DNA of 64,000 bases from Gordius sp. MW1. Taxonomy: Eukaryota; Nematomorpha; Gordioida; Gordea; Gordiidae. The notes beneath the pieces were generated by a model. It was not told the origin of the DNA. It saw nothing but the letters and a program-made list of their open reading frames with translations, and made no database searches. Positions 21,679 to 33,959 of the stretch are shown in pieces (position 1 is the stretch's first letter; each line of letters opens with the position of its first letter). Where the stretch lies: contig OZ038527.1 in NCBI GenBank assembly GCA_964036665.1, positions 27,377,901 through 27,441,900 of the forward strand, read 5' to 3'. The position numbers and the translations under genes are program-made.

Positions 21679-24600
21679 TCAGGCTTCTAGACCCAACTCC
21701 GTTAAAAGTTGGTCTAATAGGTGTAATTTAATCTGGGCTTGACGCATACTTTCGAATGTTTGAACGTGATTCGTAATGTAATATCTCACGTCATCCACTA
21801 TAGATATGCTATCCGTTTCTTGCCGATTTAACACTTGGGCAGCATCGCTGACTACTATACCTCTAAAATCGTCTCGTGCTATCATCTGTCCAAATACATA
21901 ATAGCAATATAATATTTTGTAAAATCAGCAAATCATATTTTTGTGCATTGCAATTGCAACACAGTGGTAAAAAGTATTAAGTTTTTCAATGTTTAACTGA
22001 TCGTATTGTTAAAACAAGGGGGAAGTTGCTATTTTTATCTAAACTGCGAAACACACGTGTATTATCGACTAAGTGTATTATATTGAAAAACATCAACACC
22101 TTTAACTTTTTGTAATTAGTTATTCCTTATACGAAAAAGAAAAAAATATGAGATCTATTATAACATATTCAACAAAAAGATGTTAACAATAAGCTGTGGA
22201 ATTCAAACAAATTTGCTTTATATGTAATTAATGCATAAATTTTGCCACAAAGAAGGTAATTTTGAGAAATGCAATATTTAACAAAAATCTCTTATAAATT
22301 TCGAAAAAAACTATAAATTGCTTGAAATATTTAAGAGTAGACAAAACAGGAAAACAAAGTAATTTATTTTAAATGGATCTTGGTCGACATAAGCACTAAA
22401 AACGCTAACTTTTTCAAATTTTTCCTCATAGTTATATTATTTAAAATCAGGTTTCTATTGAGGAGTCAAATATTTTGCCCCGTTGAATAAAGAATAATCT
22501 AAAACACAGTTTTTTATGAATAGTGATTGAGCCACACCAACAATGTTCTCGTTTAAATTAGAGATGCACCGATACCAAGTATCGGCATGGTATCGGCGCC
22601 GATACCTTGCCAAAAGAATCGGCCCGATACTTTGCTAGTATCGGCAATTACCAAGCCGATACCTTTTTCAATATGAAACTCAAAAAATAATATTTATAGT
22701 ATCTCCTACCATTAAAAAATAGAGGAATTTTTAAATTTTTTGAAAATTGTTTCATTTGATTGGCTATAAATATTTCTTTACAATTGTTTTATCGTCAAAA
22801 TTCTGATCTACCAAAATTTGGATGTGACTTAATTTATAATATTTAATTTGCATATATTTTTTAGTATAAAAATTTTTTTTATTATAAGTATCGGCATGGT
22901 ATCGGTATCGGCAAAAAAATCTTAAGTATCGGCTGGTATCGGTATCGGCATAAAATAGTGGTATCGGTGCATCTCTAGTTTAAATAAAAAATTACTTGTG
23001 GTAAGTGATTGCATATGTATTGGGCGCAAGCGTCTTCAAGATTGGACAAGTCATAGGTCCGAGAAGCTAGTAGGAGGTTCACCACATTTTCAACTTCTAA
23101 ATTTGTGGCCATAATAGTGGCACATACTTTCTTCAGGCCGGGCAATAAAAACTGATCAGCAGCTTGGAGCACTTCAAACACTATTTCGACTTCGATCTAA
23201 ACACCATAAAGATAACACAATTTAATTTTATTCATAAAAACTTATTTAATCTTTGCTATTAAATGCCTACTATATAGCTTTGTTATCCCTATCGTGGTCA
23301 TCCGATAGAAAAAAGCCACAAAATTAATATATATTCTAAGTGCGACGCATAAACTCTATTTAAGTTGAGAGATTTTTAAATATTATATACCGCTATCGAG
23401 GTTTATAATATATAGATATTTTTGGAGGATTTATTACATTAGACCAATCTTGGTAAAGGTATCTTATAACGTGACTAAAGACTTGGGGTGTCAAGTGGGT
23501 TAATGTGAAGGCGGGAACGTGGCGATTGCTAGGTAATAATTCTAAGGAACTTTCATTTTCTGGAACTTTTGTCAAAACTGTAGAATCAATCTTTTCGGCG
23601 AAGGGATCTTCAAGCAAGGCTCTAAAATATTCACTTCTACCCACGAAAAATACCTATAAATATATCATAATAAATACGCTGGTTCTCTTTTAAATTTGAA
23701 GTTATTTATGCAGTGAAATAAATACCTAAATATTTTAGACGCAATTTAGAACAAAAATTAAATATCATGCTTCTTATAATATTTTCAATGGTTTCAATTT
23801 AAAAAAATTATGTATAAAAGACTTATTTATAAAAATCGTCTGCATTTTCATTGTTTAACTTTAAACATGTTTTATACTGTTTCTACTTAGTTTATGGGTG
23901 TAAATCACTTTTTATAAATGACCTCGTCATATAATTTGTATTATTACTACCAGCGACGGCCCCAAGCCCGTTTGCAAAAAGTGGAGGCAGGCTTATGTAC
24001 AAATCGGCCAAGATAAGGGAAAAGAAAAGTCGCGATGTCGGAGTTCTTACTAGTCAAAAACGAGAAGAGTCAAACCTTATTCAAGCCGAAGGAAGTGATG
24101 GAAAGGATATTTCAAGAAACTTATGTATTGCAAATGACAAAGATTCCCTTCCCGATTTCGAGTCAAATATAAGTATGGTCAAACTCTCCCAGGAATGAAG
24201 CTAGGACACAAATGAACAAGGTGCAAAATGAAAAAGCTAATGGCTTAGATAGAATTCCTATGTAAGCATGTGTCGGATGCCAAGAAGGAGTTAGTCTACG
24301 ACAAACTTCTTTAACAAGATATGGGTAGAAGAGCAATTTCGATTATATTCTAATTTAATAACAAAGGAGACCATCAGGAGTGTAGCAACTACAGAGGTAT
24401 CAAGTTAACATGATTTGTGGCCGGCACAGAGACAAAATAGATATTCAACCGATGGCGGGCTTGATTCATGAAAATCGAGGCAGACCAATGACCTAAATCG
24501 AAATTATTTGACATGGGGGTGCCGAAGAGAGAGGAAGGTGATTACCTCGTGTCACGTGGTAAGGGCATATAGACAAAGTTGTGGAATTAAGAAGATAAAA

Positions 24601-27171
24601 AGAGATGGTGCTTACCCGATCAGAGACTTATCAAAAGAAACCCCACGACTGTGGAACTTAATATTATACATGATAAAGAAGAAGACTACTAGAGTAGCGC
24701 GTCTTATTAGACCTGCGTTGTGGAAATGAGAAAATAGACTTTAAACCATCCCCATCAAAAGAGTCTATCGCGAGAATCGCGTACCTAGAAAGGCCTTTTT
24801 TAATGATCTCGTCGCCTATGGTACTAAATCTTAGATAAAATTACCACGGGGCGAGCGTTGTTAATCGAGCGCCGCCATATAGGCCGTATTTTTAGCTACT
24901 GAAGCCCAAATTATTTTATGACTATACAGCACAACACACAGCGTGCTGTTGACAATAACAACTAGCTAACACCTATATCTAATGTATAACCAAGTCTCTA
25001 TGACAAAATAATATATAAGTGGTCGGTTTGCACCACACCCACATTGAAAATCCTTAAAAGTAAAGGAGACTAGCACTTATGTTATGGCTATTTTATGCAC
25101 ACCATGATATCACTCTAGCTGATCCCTCGGCATGCCCTTTATAATACTAATTAGCATTATTATTGATTATAAGGCAGCATATTTATTATAAATAATAATC
25201 AAAATGTAGGACTCATTCTCCTAATTAATAATGAAGATTATTCAATTAAGTATAAATTAATTTAAAACTTCCTACTTATACTTCATTAAAATTAATTTAA
25301 AAAGATATTAATCAACTTATTTATTATTTTTATTAAATATTTGTTCGTAACCAAATGTTAAAAAACTTGTGTATAAAATGAGCTCACAAATGTGATTATA
25401 GGATAAGAGCTAAAATTTTAAAGCATATATTTTTATATATAAATTAAGACTTTGATAAAGATACTGACCTTGTGGCAATAAAAAGATCTATTTTCCACAA
25501 TAAATTTTACGTCTGCCAGAGGGACTGCTTTTTCAGGACCCTAAAAATTACATTTTACAAAACAATTCAAAAATGAACAAAAAAAATAAATACTTGTCCA
25601 TCTTTACAAGTTATGTGTTTTAGCAACATTCCCATGTCGCTCTTTAATTTTTCAATTTCAGATTCATCATCAACTGCTAGGATGAGACCTTGACTGGAAC
25701 ACTTTTTGTATTTTCTTTTACGCAAGGTCTTTTTGGGCATACCATCAGAACTGTGGTTTAAAAGTGAATGTGTTCGCTGTTTTCCAGATGTTTCTTGAAG
25801 TATATTAATTTTTATTAAAATTAGCACTATATAAAGTTGCTTGGGAAAAAGTCATGGTGTTAAAAACTCACTTTTTGAAATGTTGTAATCAAAATCGTGT
25901 GAATCTAATTGATAACCAAAAAGCATCTTCTTGTACAACACTTGTTTATGCAAATGATCCATGTGGAGAGCAGATGTTATTTCTAATATGTCATCAACTT
26001 CCTTTAATTCTATATTAAATTCACCTAGGAGACCAAACAATTGGATTTAAAATAAAAACAAATATTCTAAATACTACTCTTAATGCATTAAACTAAGAAT
26101 TATATACGTAAAATAAAAGCAAGGAGGGAAATTAAAATAAGATAACATGTATTTGATGTAATAGAGATTATATTTTGATTAAGTTAATAATGTTACAAAA
26201 TGTAATATATTAGATAGCAAAAAATTTTGTCAAAAATGTTAATTACCTAAGTATAAATATCTCAAAATCTTTGTTAGGCATTGAGGAGATGGCTGCAATA
26301 TCAATATAAAAATTTGATATATATTTAAATGATGGATTTTCATAATTTTATCAATATTCAATTATAATTTGAAGATTTACAAGATAATTTAGATTATTCT
26401 GAATAATCAAAAAATTAGACAAAATTTCATGAAATAAAATTTTATAAGAGAAATATACCATTTTTATACCAACATCCTTTTCATTTTCTTCATTAACCTT
26501 TGTTAAGGATGCACAGTTAAGAAATTGATTATAGAAAAACCAGGACCTAGAAGCAAGTATACATTTATGAGACATTAAGGTATGTTCATTAGAATTTTCA
26601 ATTGATTTTATGTCAGTTTGTTTTTCAGAAATAATATTTTTGCATTCCAACATTTGATTTCTAATATTTAGCAAAATATCAGCACATATTTCATTTTCAT
26701 ACACTCTAGATTAAAAAAAATCATTCAAGTTTAACAAATATACTTTCTCAAAAACTCTTGGTAAGGATCTCTTCTCATACAGTTAGATGTGACAATTTTA
26801 TAATTCCGCAAAAGATTTTTTATTGATGTAGTTAAAGCACCATATAAACACCTTTCACCTTGAAAAGTGTTCATTTCACATTTTGCTCCTAGAACATGTA
26901 GTACTTTTAATTTTAAATGTTATACCATTTTGCAATAGAAGCTCAACTATATCATAATGCCCACATAGACACGCATAATATCTGCCAATATTTATTTTAA
27001 CAATACTTTTAAATTACAAGGGTGTGCTGTCAAAACTATCTTTTAAATTAGGATCGACATCTTTGTGGCTTAATATATATCTAATTATTATAGAACACAA
27101 TTGGAAACTAGCTACTTAATTTTACGCAAATCTCCATTTTTACAACACTGAAAAAGTTTATTTATGCCCAT
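21679..27171 (-). CDS. ABTB1: Ankyrin repeat and BTB/POZ domain protein 1 (ABTB1/BPOZ-like), 12 exons
   Basis: Inferred exons, 5' to 3': 27171-27116, 27080-27018, 26981-26926, 26888-26744, 26705-26459, 26292-26247, 26024-25872, 25826-25594, 25540-25469, 23653-23438, 23196-22996, 21885-21679. They join in frame to 564 residues (human about 478). Ankyrin part: FDSTPL then YYACLCGHYDIVELLL across three exons, then FQGERCLYGAL. First BTB: ICADILL, HKCILASRSWFF, KILRYLYLGEF. Second BTB: ADVKFIV, FYCHK, VGRSEYFRALLEDPF, HVIRYLYQDW, then VLQAADQFLLPGLKKVC. C-terminus: RQETDSISIVDDVRYYI, matching the family's conserved RQETDSI block. All introns are GT-AG; the first four are 35, 36, 37 and 38 bp. The acceptor of exon 8 is uncertain, because an in-frame alternative lies about 35 bp further in. 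The extra length is a K/E-rich insertion between the BTB domains plus a longer first BTB. The family is thought to act as a BTB adaptor, with human links to PTEN growth suppression and eEF1A turnover; that role is not shown here. Confidence 0.93.
22559..22977. mobile_element. 419-bp hAT MITE in ABTB1 intron 11
   Basis: The termini are TAGAGATGCACCGATACC and GGTATCGGTGCATCTCTA, and many GTATCGG words repeat inside. The perfect 8-bp duplication GTTTAAAT occupies 22551-22558 and 22978-22985. It lies about 10 bp inside the intron from the exon 11 donor (GTAATT starting at 22995 on the minus strand). Confidence 0.95.
23960..24790 (+). mobile_element. RTE-type LINE fragment in ABTB1 intron 9, antisense
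   Basis: The segment near 24.0-24.2 kb matches 3.07-3.25 kb (tail of the 2.1-kb LINE). The end at 24.5-24.73 kb resembles, on the other strand, the fragments at 30.37 and 58.5 kb (KETPRLWNL then a KKKTT-like end). Frames are broken throughout. It accounts for much of the 1.8-kb intron. Confidence 0.6.
24791..25468. other. Remainder of ABTB1 intron 9
   Basis: AT-rich sequence with no separate gene. The exon 9 donor (GTCAGT) is at its minus-strand start. Confidence 0.5.
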
Positions 27172-27508
27172 TAAAATTATGCTGACAAATTTTCAAATTT
27201 AAGGATTTTACCAGCTGATTTTTGCAAAAATTAGAATCAGGCTAAACATTCTCCACTTTTGGGTGACATTTTCCTATCGTAAAAACGCGTTGCTTAAACG
27301 TTCTCCTACCGAACGAAAATAAACAACGCATCCGCGTTCGTAAATTTTTCCTGATTACAAATAAACAAACAACAACGCGCCATTTTTTAATTTTATTCCC
27401 ATTTTAGTTTTACCCATATCATTTTTTTGCTCAATTTAGTTATTGAGCTGTGCAATGGTAAGAACAATTACACATATTTTAAATATTTTTTAGATACAAT
27501 ATAGATAT

Positions 27509-27735
27509 TATAAGCCTCAATGGAACTTTTGATGGTGGAAATGTGAAAAATATTATCTTGCCTCTAAAATTTAAGAGAAGTTCAAGTTACAACAGAATAG
27601 AAAGTGCTATTTTGCGCATTGGTAAGAACTATTATATGTATAATCAAGATTTTTACATAAAATTCTAGAGAAGGAATTTTTTGATAAATTGCCCCTTGCA
27701 AAGAGAGAATATGAAGATAGTGTTTACTCAAATTA
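27509..27735 (+). CDS. Possible small spliced ORF in and beyond the left fold-back arm, unknown
   Basis: After a GTAAGA...TTTTTTAG micro-intron-like segment, an open frame reads DIISLNGTFDGGNVKNI and LPLKFKRSSSYNRIES. A second intron-like segment (GTAAGAAC...TTCTAG, about 45 bp, 27622-27666) is followed by KEFFDKLPLAKREYEDS and a stop. There is no ATG in this frame, and joining the upstream segment would create a stop, so the 5' end is unresolved. The right arm repeats the first part with a frameshift. I do not recognise the protein. It may be a captured exon pair or chance. Confidence 0.25.
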
Positions 27736-28091
27736 AAATATATTACCAATTAATTGTATTTTTTAACAGCAAATAGCAAATTTATATATACCTTTTTTCT
27801 ACTAATAAACTATTTCATGATTCATGTCTACATTTTTTATATTATTAAAATTCTTTAAGTATCCTGACATATATAATAAAAAAGCTAGATTTGAGATGGG
27901 AAAAACAAATTGTTGGTAATTACATTTAATGCTGCATTAATTTTATATTTTAGAATACATTAAAAGTAATATAAAAATTATACTCATTATTAATAAAGTA
28001 ATTTTAAATCTTGTCCACATTTTAATATCTATTTAAATATTTTTTTTTTAATTAATATACTTTTGTTTATATAAGATTATACATATATCAG

Positions 28092-28231
28092 CATGGGCAA
28101 AGCCAGGAGAGGACGACTGCCACCCTCTAAATATAAAAAACTGCAAGAATTTTACAAAAACACAGCTAAAATTGTGAAAAGTTTCTAACTAGCTTTTGCC
28201 CCCTCTAATTTAAATGCTGGCTACGCCCATG
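28092..28231. mobile_element. 140-bp MITE with CATGGGC..AGCC ends
   Basis: The ends are CATGGGCAAAGCCAGG and GGCTACGCCCATG. The flanks TATATCAG and TTTATCAG match at 7 of 8 bases, fitting an aged 8-bp duplication. It is nested in the fold-back element's centre. Confidence 0.8.
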
Positions 28232-29101
28232 TTTATCAGCTATAGAAAGGTCAGATAAGAGTTGAAAAGAAATCAATTGTCAGTTACATTAATTTTAAAC
28301 TAAATACATACTTGTTAATGAAAAAGTAGTATTTAAAATTGTGTCACTCATTTAAACAACTTATTGCTATGCAATTTTAGGTTGTAAGAAACTTATTGAT
28401 AACAATGTAGCATATTAATGATTTATAAAACCTGTTTTGTATATCAATTTATATCTATGTTTTAATCTCTACTCTATTGACCCCCTATTTTTAGTGGGCT
28501 TGCGATTCAAAGCTTATAGAACCTTTATAAATTATACAGAATTTCCATGTTTGAACTAACAAATGATGATAACAAATAGTTTATTCTATATAAAAAATAC
28601 ATCATTTTAAATAAGTTGAAATTCAAAACACGTGGTAGAGATTTTTTCACAGGAGATATTGTTTGAGGCACTTGTCTTTTTTGGTTCAATATGTGATTAT
28701 TCCCTAAGTATAAAATAAATTAACAAAATATTATTATTACTTTCTATTCTGTTGTAACCTGAACTACCTTAAATTTTAGAGGCAAGATAATATTTTTCAC
28801 ATTTCCACTATCAAAAGTCCCATTGAGGCTTATAATATCTATATTGTATCTAAAAAATATTTAAAATATGTTTAATTGTTCTTACCATTGCACAGCTCAA
28901 TAACTAAATTGAGCAATATGGGTGAAACTAAAATTGAAATAAAATTAAAAAAGGCGCTTGTTGTTTGTTTATTTGTAATCAAGCAAGTAAAAATTTACGA
29001 ACGCGGATGCGTTGTTTATTTTCGTTCGGTAGGAGAACGTTTAAGCAACGCGTATTTACGATAGGAAAAATGTCACCCAAAAGTGGGGACTGTTTAGCCT
29101 G

Positions 29102-30365
29102 ATTTCAAAAATTATATGAATGTAGACTAGAAAACAACTGATATGTGGTCAGCAAATAAAATCAGCTGAGAAAAGAGAAACTGAATATTATAGTTTTTTG
29201 AGCCGAACACAAAAATTAATTTAGTTTTTTCACATACGTAAAGTTCTTTAAAATAATGGGAATAAAAGGTGCTAGTGATGTATAATGCAAAAACGAATTG
29301 ATTAACCACAAAAATAGGACATTAAAACTAAAAAAAACACTTATATTTCAAACTTAAAAAATAAATTTCTACCTTAATTAATTTCTGATTCATATTAATG
29401 TGTCTAAGCCAAAGGATTAGGAAAGTAAGGGAGAATAAATGCTTAGCGTAAATTTGCAATATTGAATCTAATAAGTAAGTTAATTTTTAAAATAAATTAA
29501 AAACTAAATTAGGTAAAACGCATATTAGTATTTTAACCCTAAATTGGTTAGACCTTCTTTTGAATCTTGATAGATTTGTTTTCTTAGTATGACGCTTTAA
29601 GCCCCTCCCCCCATTAGCACCAAAACTCAGAAATGTAAGAAAACTCAGTGATATCGATTAGACACTTGTGTAACGCTGATAGAAACTATTAATTGTCTTA
29701 CTTTATTTGAAATTTTATTTAGATAACGAGTTACTAATGCTACAAAAATAATTTTGATGCACTACAGCTTTTTTGGATGTTAAAAGCCATAATTATATAA
29801 AGTCATTAGTCAGGTGCACTATTGAAGGTATTTAATTTTTACATTATTTATATAATTATTTAACAATAAATTGGAGTCAATTAAAATGCCCTCAAAGTTT
29901 AAGAAAGACAATGATAGCTTGAGAAAGGATAATTATTGTTTTAAATAGATTTTAAATCTTTCAAAGTTTAAATCTTTAGCAAAATGGAAACTTTTTGAAG
30001 TGCAGAGATCTCTCCCATGTGTTTATCTAATACATTTTTAAAAAAATATAGTAATATGATTTGTAGTACATTTTAGGGTTAATAAAATAAATACTATCAG
30101 AAAAATGCATTTTACACTAAATTATTTATTACAGACTTTTATTAATTCAAGAGTGTAACACATTGAAGAGTAGGCATTAACTAGTAAAAATTAAATAAAC
30201 ACTTAGTAACTTTCAAAAATATGTAAACAAAAATTTTAATTAAAGTGTTTGATTTCGTGATAATGATTCAAAAGTAACATTATCCAAAATTTATCAATAA
30301 AACTTATACTAAAAAAATGCATGAGGAATTATTTTTAAGAGGATCTACATAAAACATTTAAAAAA
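29102..30365. other. AT-rich non-coding stretch
   Basis: No gene or repeat is supported. The short open frame at 29.13-29.31 kb has no motif. Confidence 0.4.
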
Positions 30366-31440
30366 ATCAACTTGTATAATCTTCTTCTTCTTTGTTAAGT
30401 GTTTGGTCCCACTTTCGTGGGGTTTGTTTTGATGAGGTTCTTCCATCTTGATCGGGATAGCCAAGTCTTGATGAATCTCTTTTGTTTTTATAATTTTGTT
30501 GTCTTGCCCTTGCCACGTAACACTTGGTAGGCCTCTTTTTTTTCTCCTGTACCTTCATGTCCAATACTTTTCGATGACATCATTTGTCTCCCTTCTTAGT
30601 ATATGTCCATACCACTTTAGCCGATTCTCGAGAATATCCATTTTTGTCATCAAAAAGTCATTCGGCATATGGTCGAGTTTAGTATACCCCAAACTCCACA
30701 GTAACATTCTCATCTCCATAACTTGTAATAGCTTTTATTCCGTGGTGTTCAATACCATGTTTGACTTAGTGAGCACCGATCTTAAGATGGATATATAAGC
30801 TTTGCTCTTCAACCATATTGGCTTTTCTTGTCGCGCATTACACCGGATATACTTTCTTCATTTAAGCCAATATTTTTGGACCGAGCATTGACTTCTGTTG
30901 CGCAACCTCCCTCTTGATGTAGCATCGAGGACGTAAACCTGTCTACCTATGGGTACCTTAGATGGTCACATAGCGATGGGGTGCCTGTAACGTTCATTTC
31001 CATATATACCGTTTTTCAATCGTTGACCTATAAACCATATCCAGCTAAGCGCTTTGACCACTTTTCGGCTTCTTCAAAGACTTTCTCCTTTCTCTCTTCT
31101 CATAGCACTACATCGGCCTATAGCATACACCATGGCGATGGCTTTTAAATGTCTCTTGTTATCGTGCCCATAATGATTCTTAATGTAATCCATTCTCAAC
31201 CCAAAAAAGTTTAGAATCTCCAACTGTAGTTCTAACGCACGAATTTGAGGCTTCATAAATATTTTTCATGAGCCATATATATGCGTCAGGATTTTTTGTT
31301 TTCACAAGCACCACCATATTAAATCGCGAATGGCCGTGCGCAATTTTAAACTAATGGATCTGATCTTTTCAGTAACCTTATTTTTATCAAGAACTAGGTT
31401 AGGTCAAAATCTCATAGTCGATTATTTCTTTTCTTAAAAA
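30366..31440 (-). mobile_element. RTE-type LINE fragment, RT C-terminal part
   Basis: On the minus strand the 3' part reads a basic tail with VQEKKKRPTKCY followed by a segment ending RKWDQTLNKEEEDY. Upstream pieces in other frames resemble an RTE thumb region, including NARSKNIG and a WYGHI-like motif. Frameshifts are frequent. The 3' end is shared with the fragments at 24.5 kb and 58.5 kb. Confidence 0.65.
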
Positions 31441-32289
31441 TATAGAAGTTTTTTAAGTCGTGGGGATCTGTGTTCTCCATTAATGCCTTTTCCTATGTTA
31501 TTTTTTTTTTTGAAGAAAAAATTGTCGTTTTCTAGCTTTAATTTATATGTTTAAATAAATGTTAAAAAATAATATTTACATGGGTTTCTGACTCAAAAAA
31601 GCCTGTAAAACGGAAGTATAAAGCTGACCTAGTGGGATATCAGTTGTTAAAATGAATTCTGATACTATGATTGCTTAAAATCACCAAGTTCAGAAGCCAA
31701 AAAAGGGTTTAAATTGTGTTCAAGATTTATACATAAAATCTCATAACATACTAATCTAATAATATCATCAGAGATGGATATGTTATTATTTCATGTTAGG
31801 TTGATAGTATCTTGAATAAAAAATATGATACTAAAAAAGGCTGTATTTTTAGTGATAAAGGATTAGCCCCTACGAAATAATTAAATATGAAATTATTTTT
31901 CAATATACGGAAGTTTATAAAGTAGATATGCCATGTGAAATACTGTGTCAAATATTACATATTAAAACATTTTTAAATATAGCCACAATCATTCGAATGA
32001 TCCTTTTCTAATAAAATTTTTAAATATAGACAACTAGAAATAATAATTATATGGAAGCATAAGCACACAAATCTATATAATAAAAATTAATTTAAATATA
32101 ATCTAAGTATGCCCTAAGATAAAGGATTTTAAAGGAAACCTTTTCTATTTATGAAAAAAAGAATACATGTATTTTGCCCATCTATAAAGATAAAAGATTC
32201 ATTAAATTTCTCTAAATTCATTCATTCAACTTACCATTGTATTTTGTGCAAATTACATCGAAAAATAGGACCACTTTTCAAATATTTGC
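31441..32289. other. AT-rich non-coding stretch
   Basis: No gene was found. A stretch near 31.45-31.60 kb, with words like 'tcgtggggatctgtgttctcc', resembles 45.05-45.10 kb, so an unclassified old repeat may be present. Confidence 0.35.
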
Positions 32290-32336
32290 TATAAAATATC
32301 CGGTTTATTAGGTAACATATAAGAAACAAAACAAAA

Positions 32337-33658
32337 TATAGCCTAAACTCCCGTATTATAGGCTCCCGTATAACACTAAACCCCGAGTCTAAACCATAAA
32401 CTAAATCAATGGACAAAGACTATTTTATTAGGTGGATAAGGCTTTATATACACATAGCAAAGGACATATATAAAAGTAATAATCAAATAAGAGATATTAA
32501 GTACGGTGTAAACTAAGATGTATTCAAATGGCTACGCGTATAATCAAATGTCTGTGACCGCGAAGGAAACCTTGAATGCTAATCCATTACACTACTCCAC
32601 CCTTTAAGCGAAACCTTGAGGGTATCTGACAGTTGGCACCGATACTCATACGGACGTCACCGGATTTCTTCCTGATGTTAACCGTAGGTATTGCCCATTG
32701 GAGTTGTAGTTGGATATATTTTTCTAATAACCCCTTTTACCCAATTTTTTGACTAAAAACTTGGCACTGCATTTCCCCAAAGTTTGAATTTTGGTTTTGC
32801 CATAACCATATATCTCCGAACCCGGTATTAGTGGTGGCTTTCCTATGCTACGCCACGTTGGTTCATCAATAACTGTGCAAGCGGCACCCGTATCGAATTG
32901 AAACGTGTATGGTCTCTCATTGATCAAAACGTCAATTTCAGCTTTCGTTACCGCATCTTCGTATTTCAAGTTAGCTATATTTCTTGACGGCAAATTGGAC
33001 CTCGCGAGCCAGGGGATTTAGTTTACTACACCTATAACATACTATTTTCTTGTTGTTCCTAAAGGTGCTAAGATTAGGAATATCGTTCAAGAAATATAGT
33101 TCTTAATTCAACATTTTATATCCTCAATAATTTTTGTTAAATCATATGGTGTAATATCTCTAACCCTATCAAGAGAATTTCCGGAATTTGATTCGAATTT
33201 TGAATCCACAAGAGAATTTCCGGAATTTGATTCGAATTTTAAATCCACAAGAGAATTTCCGAAATTTGATTCGAATTTTGAATCCATATCTGGCTTCTTC
33301 TTGGTCATTCTAATTAACAAAGGCTAGCAGCCCTCATTATGGAATACTTTTGGATTTAGACGTTTTTACTCGTCGCCAATTGTAACGAAGTGGCCGGCCG
33401 GTATATAGCCTAAACTCCCGTATTATAGGCTCCCGTATAACACTAAACCCCGAGTCTAAACCATAAACTAAATCAATGGACAAAGACTATTTTATTAGGT
33501 GGATAAGGCTTTATATACACATAGCAAAGGACATATATAAAAGTAATAATCAAATAAGAGATATTAAGTACGGTGTAAACTAAGATGTATTCAAATGGCT
33601 ACGCGCATAATCAAATGTCTGTGACCGCGAAGGAAACCTTGAATGCTAATCCATTACA
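32337..33658 (-). mobile_element. Small nested LTR element (1.3 kb) with gag/protease remnants
   Basis: Its right LTR is 33381-33658 (278 bp, TGTAACGAAG to CCATTACA). The left LTR is 32337-32591, nearly identical but missing its first ~23 bp along with a few bases of the host LTR. TGGCGACGAG (primer site) adjoins the right LTR and AAAGGGTGGAG (polypurine) adjoins the left one. The interior holds a protease piece with DTGAACTVID (32724-32993) and a gag-like piece (33108-33320) that includes three 39-bp repeats coding DSKFESNSGNSLV-type units. With no RT or integrase it would have needed helper proteins. Confidence 0.88.
33165..33290. repeat. Three 39-bp tandem units in the nested element
   Basis: AGAGAATTTCCGGAATTTGA starts each unit. 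The period is 39 bp, so it stays in frame as 13-residue repeats. Confidence 0.9.
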
Positions 33659-33959
33659 GATGGTAATTACAATAACACGTTTAAATAGACATTCAATTTA
33701 CAACCAATTAACAATCAATTAACATTACATTTCAATTCGAACGCTCAAGGTCAAGATAGTATTTGCATACATTACATTACTCCCCCTTTTAAAGTTGCCC
33801 TACATCGTATCGATCAGGTGGTTTGGATACCCTTTTGTGTTCTAGAATGTTTCGCTCGGACACCGCACCTTGGTCAATCGTTGTTCTCTCTCGTAACTGA
33901 TCTCCGTGTTTCCTTCTCGTATTTCCGTCTATATTAACGTCATAAGTAGTCGAACTTGT

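Larger units (their letters stand above)
27238..29101. mobile_element. 1.86-kb fold-back element with ~365-bp inverted arms, just upstream of ABTB1
   Basis: The left arm begins CAGGCTAAACATTCTCCACT and the right arm, reversed, begins CAGGCTAAACAGTCCCCACT. The arms match with few differences to about 27.606 kb and 28.739 kb. The middle is AT-rich and contains a small MITE. A clear target duplication was not found. The left terminus lies 66 bp upstream of the ABTB1 start codon, so any ABTB1 transcript with a longer leader would begin in the arm. Confidence 0.85.

Noticed and set aside
27460..27510. ATG immediately before the first micro-intron-like segment as the start of the fold-back-arm ORF
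   Set aside because: Joining at this ATG gives a stop after about 13 codons, and the phase that would keep the long frame creates TGA at the junction.
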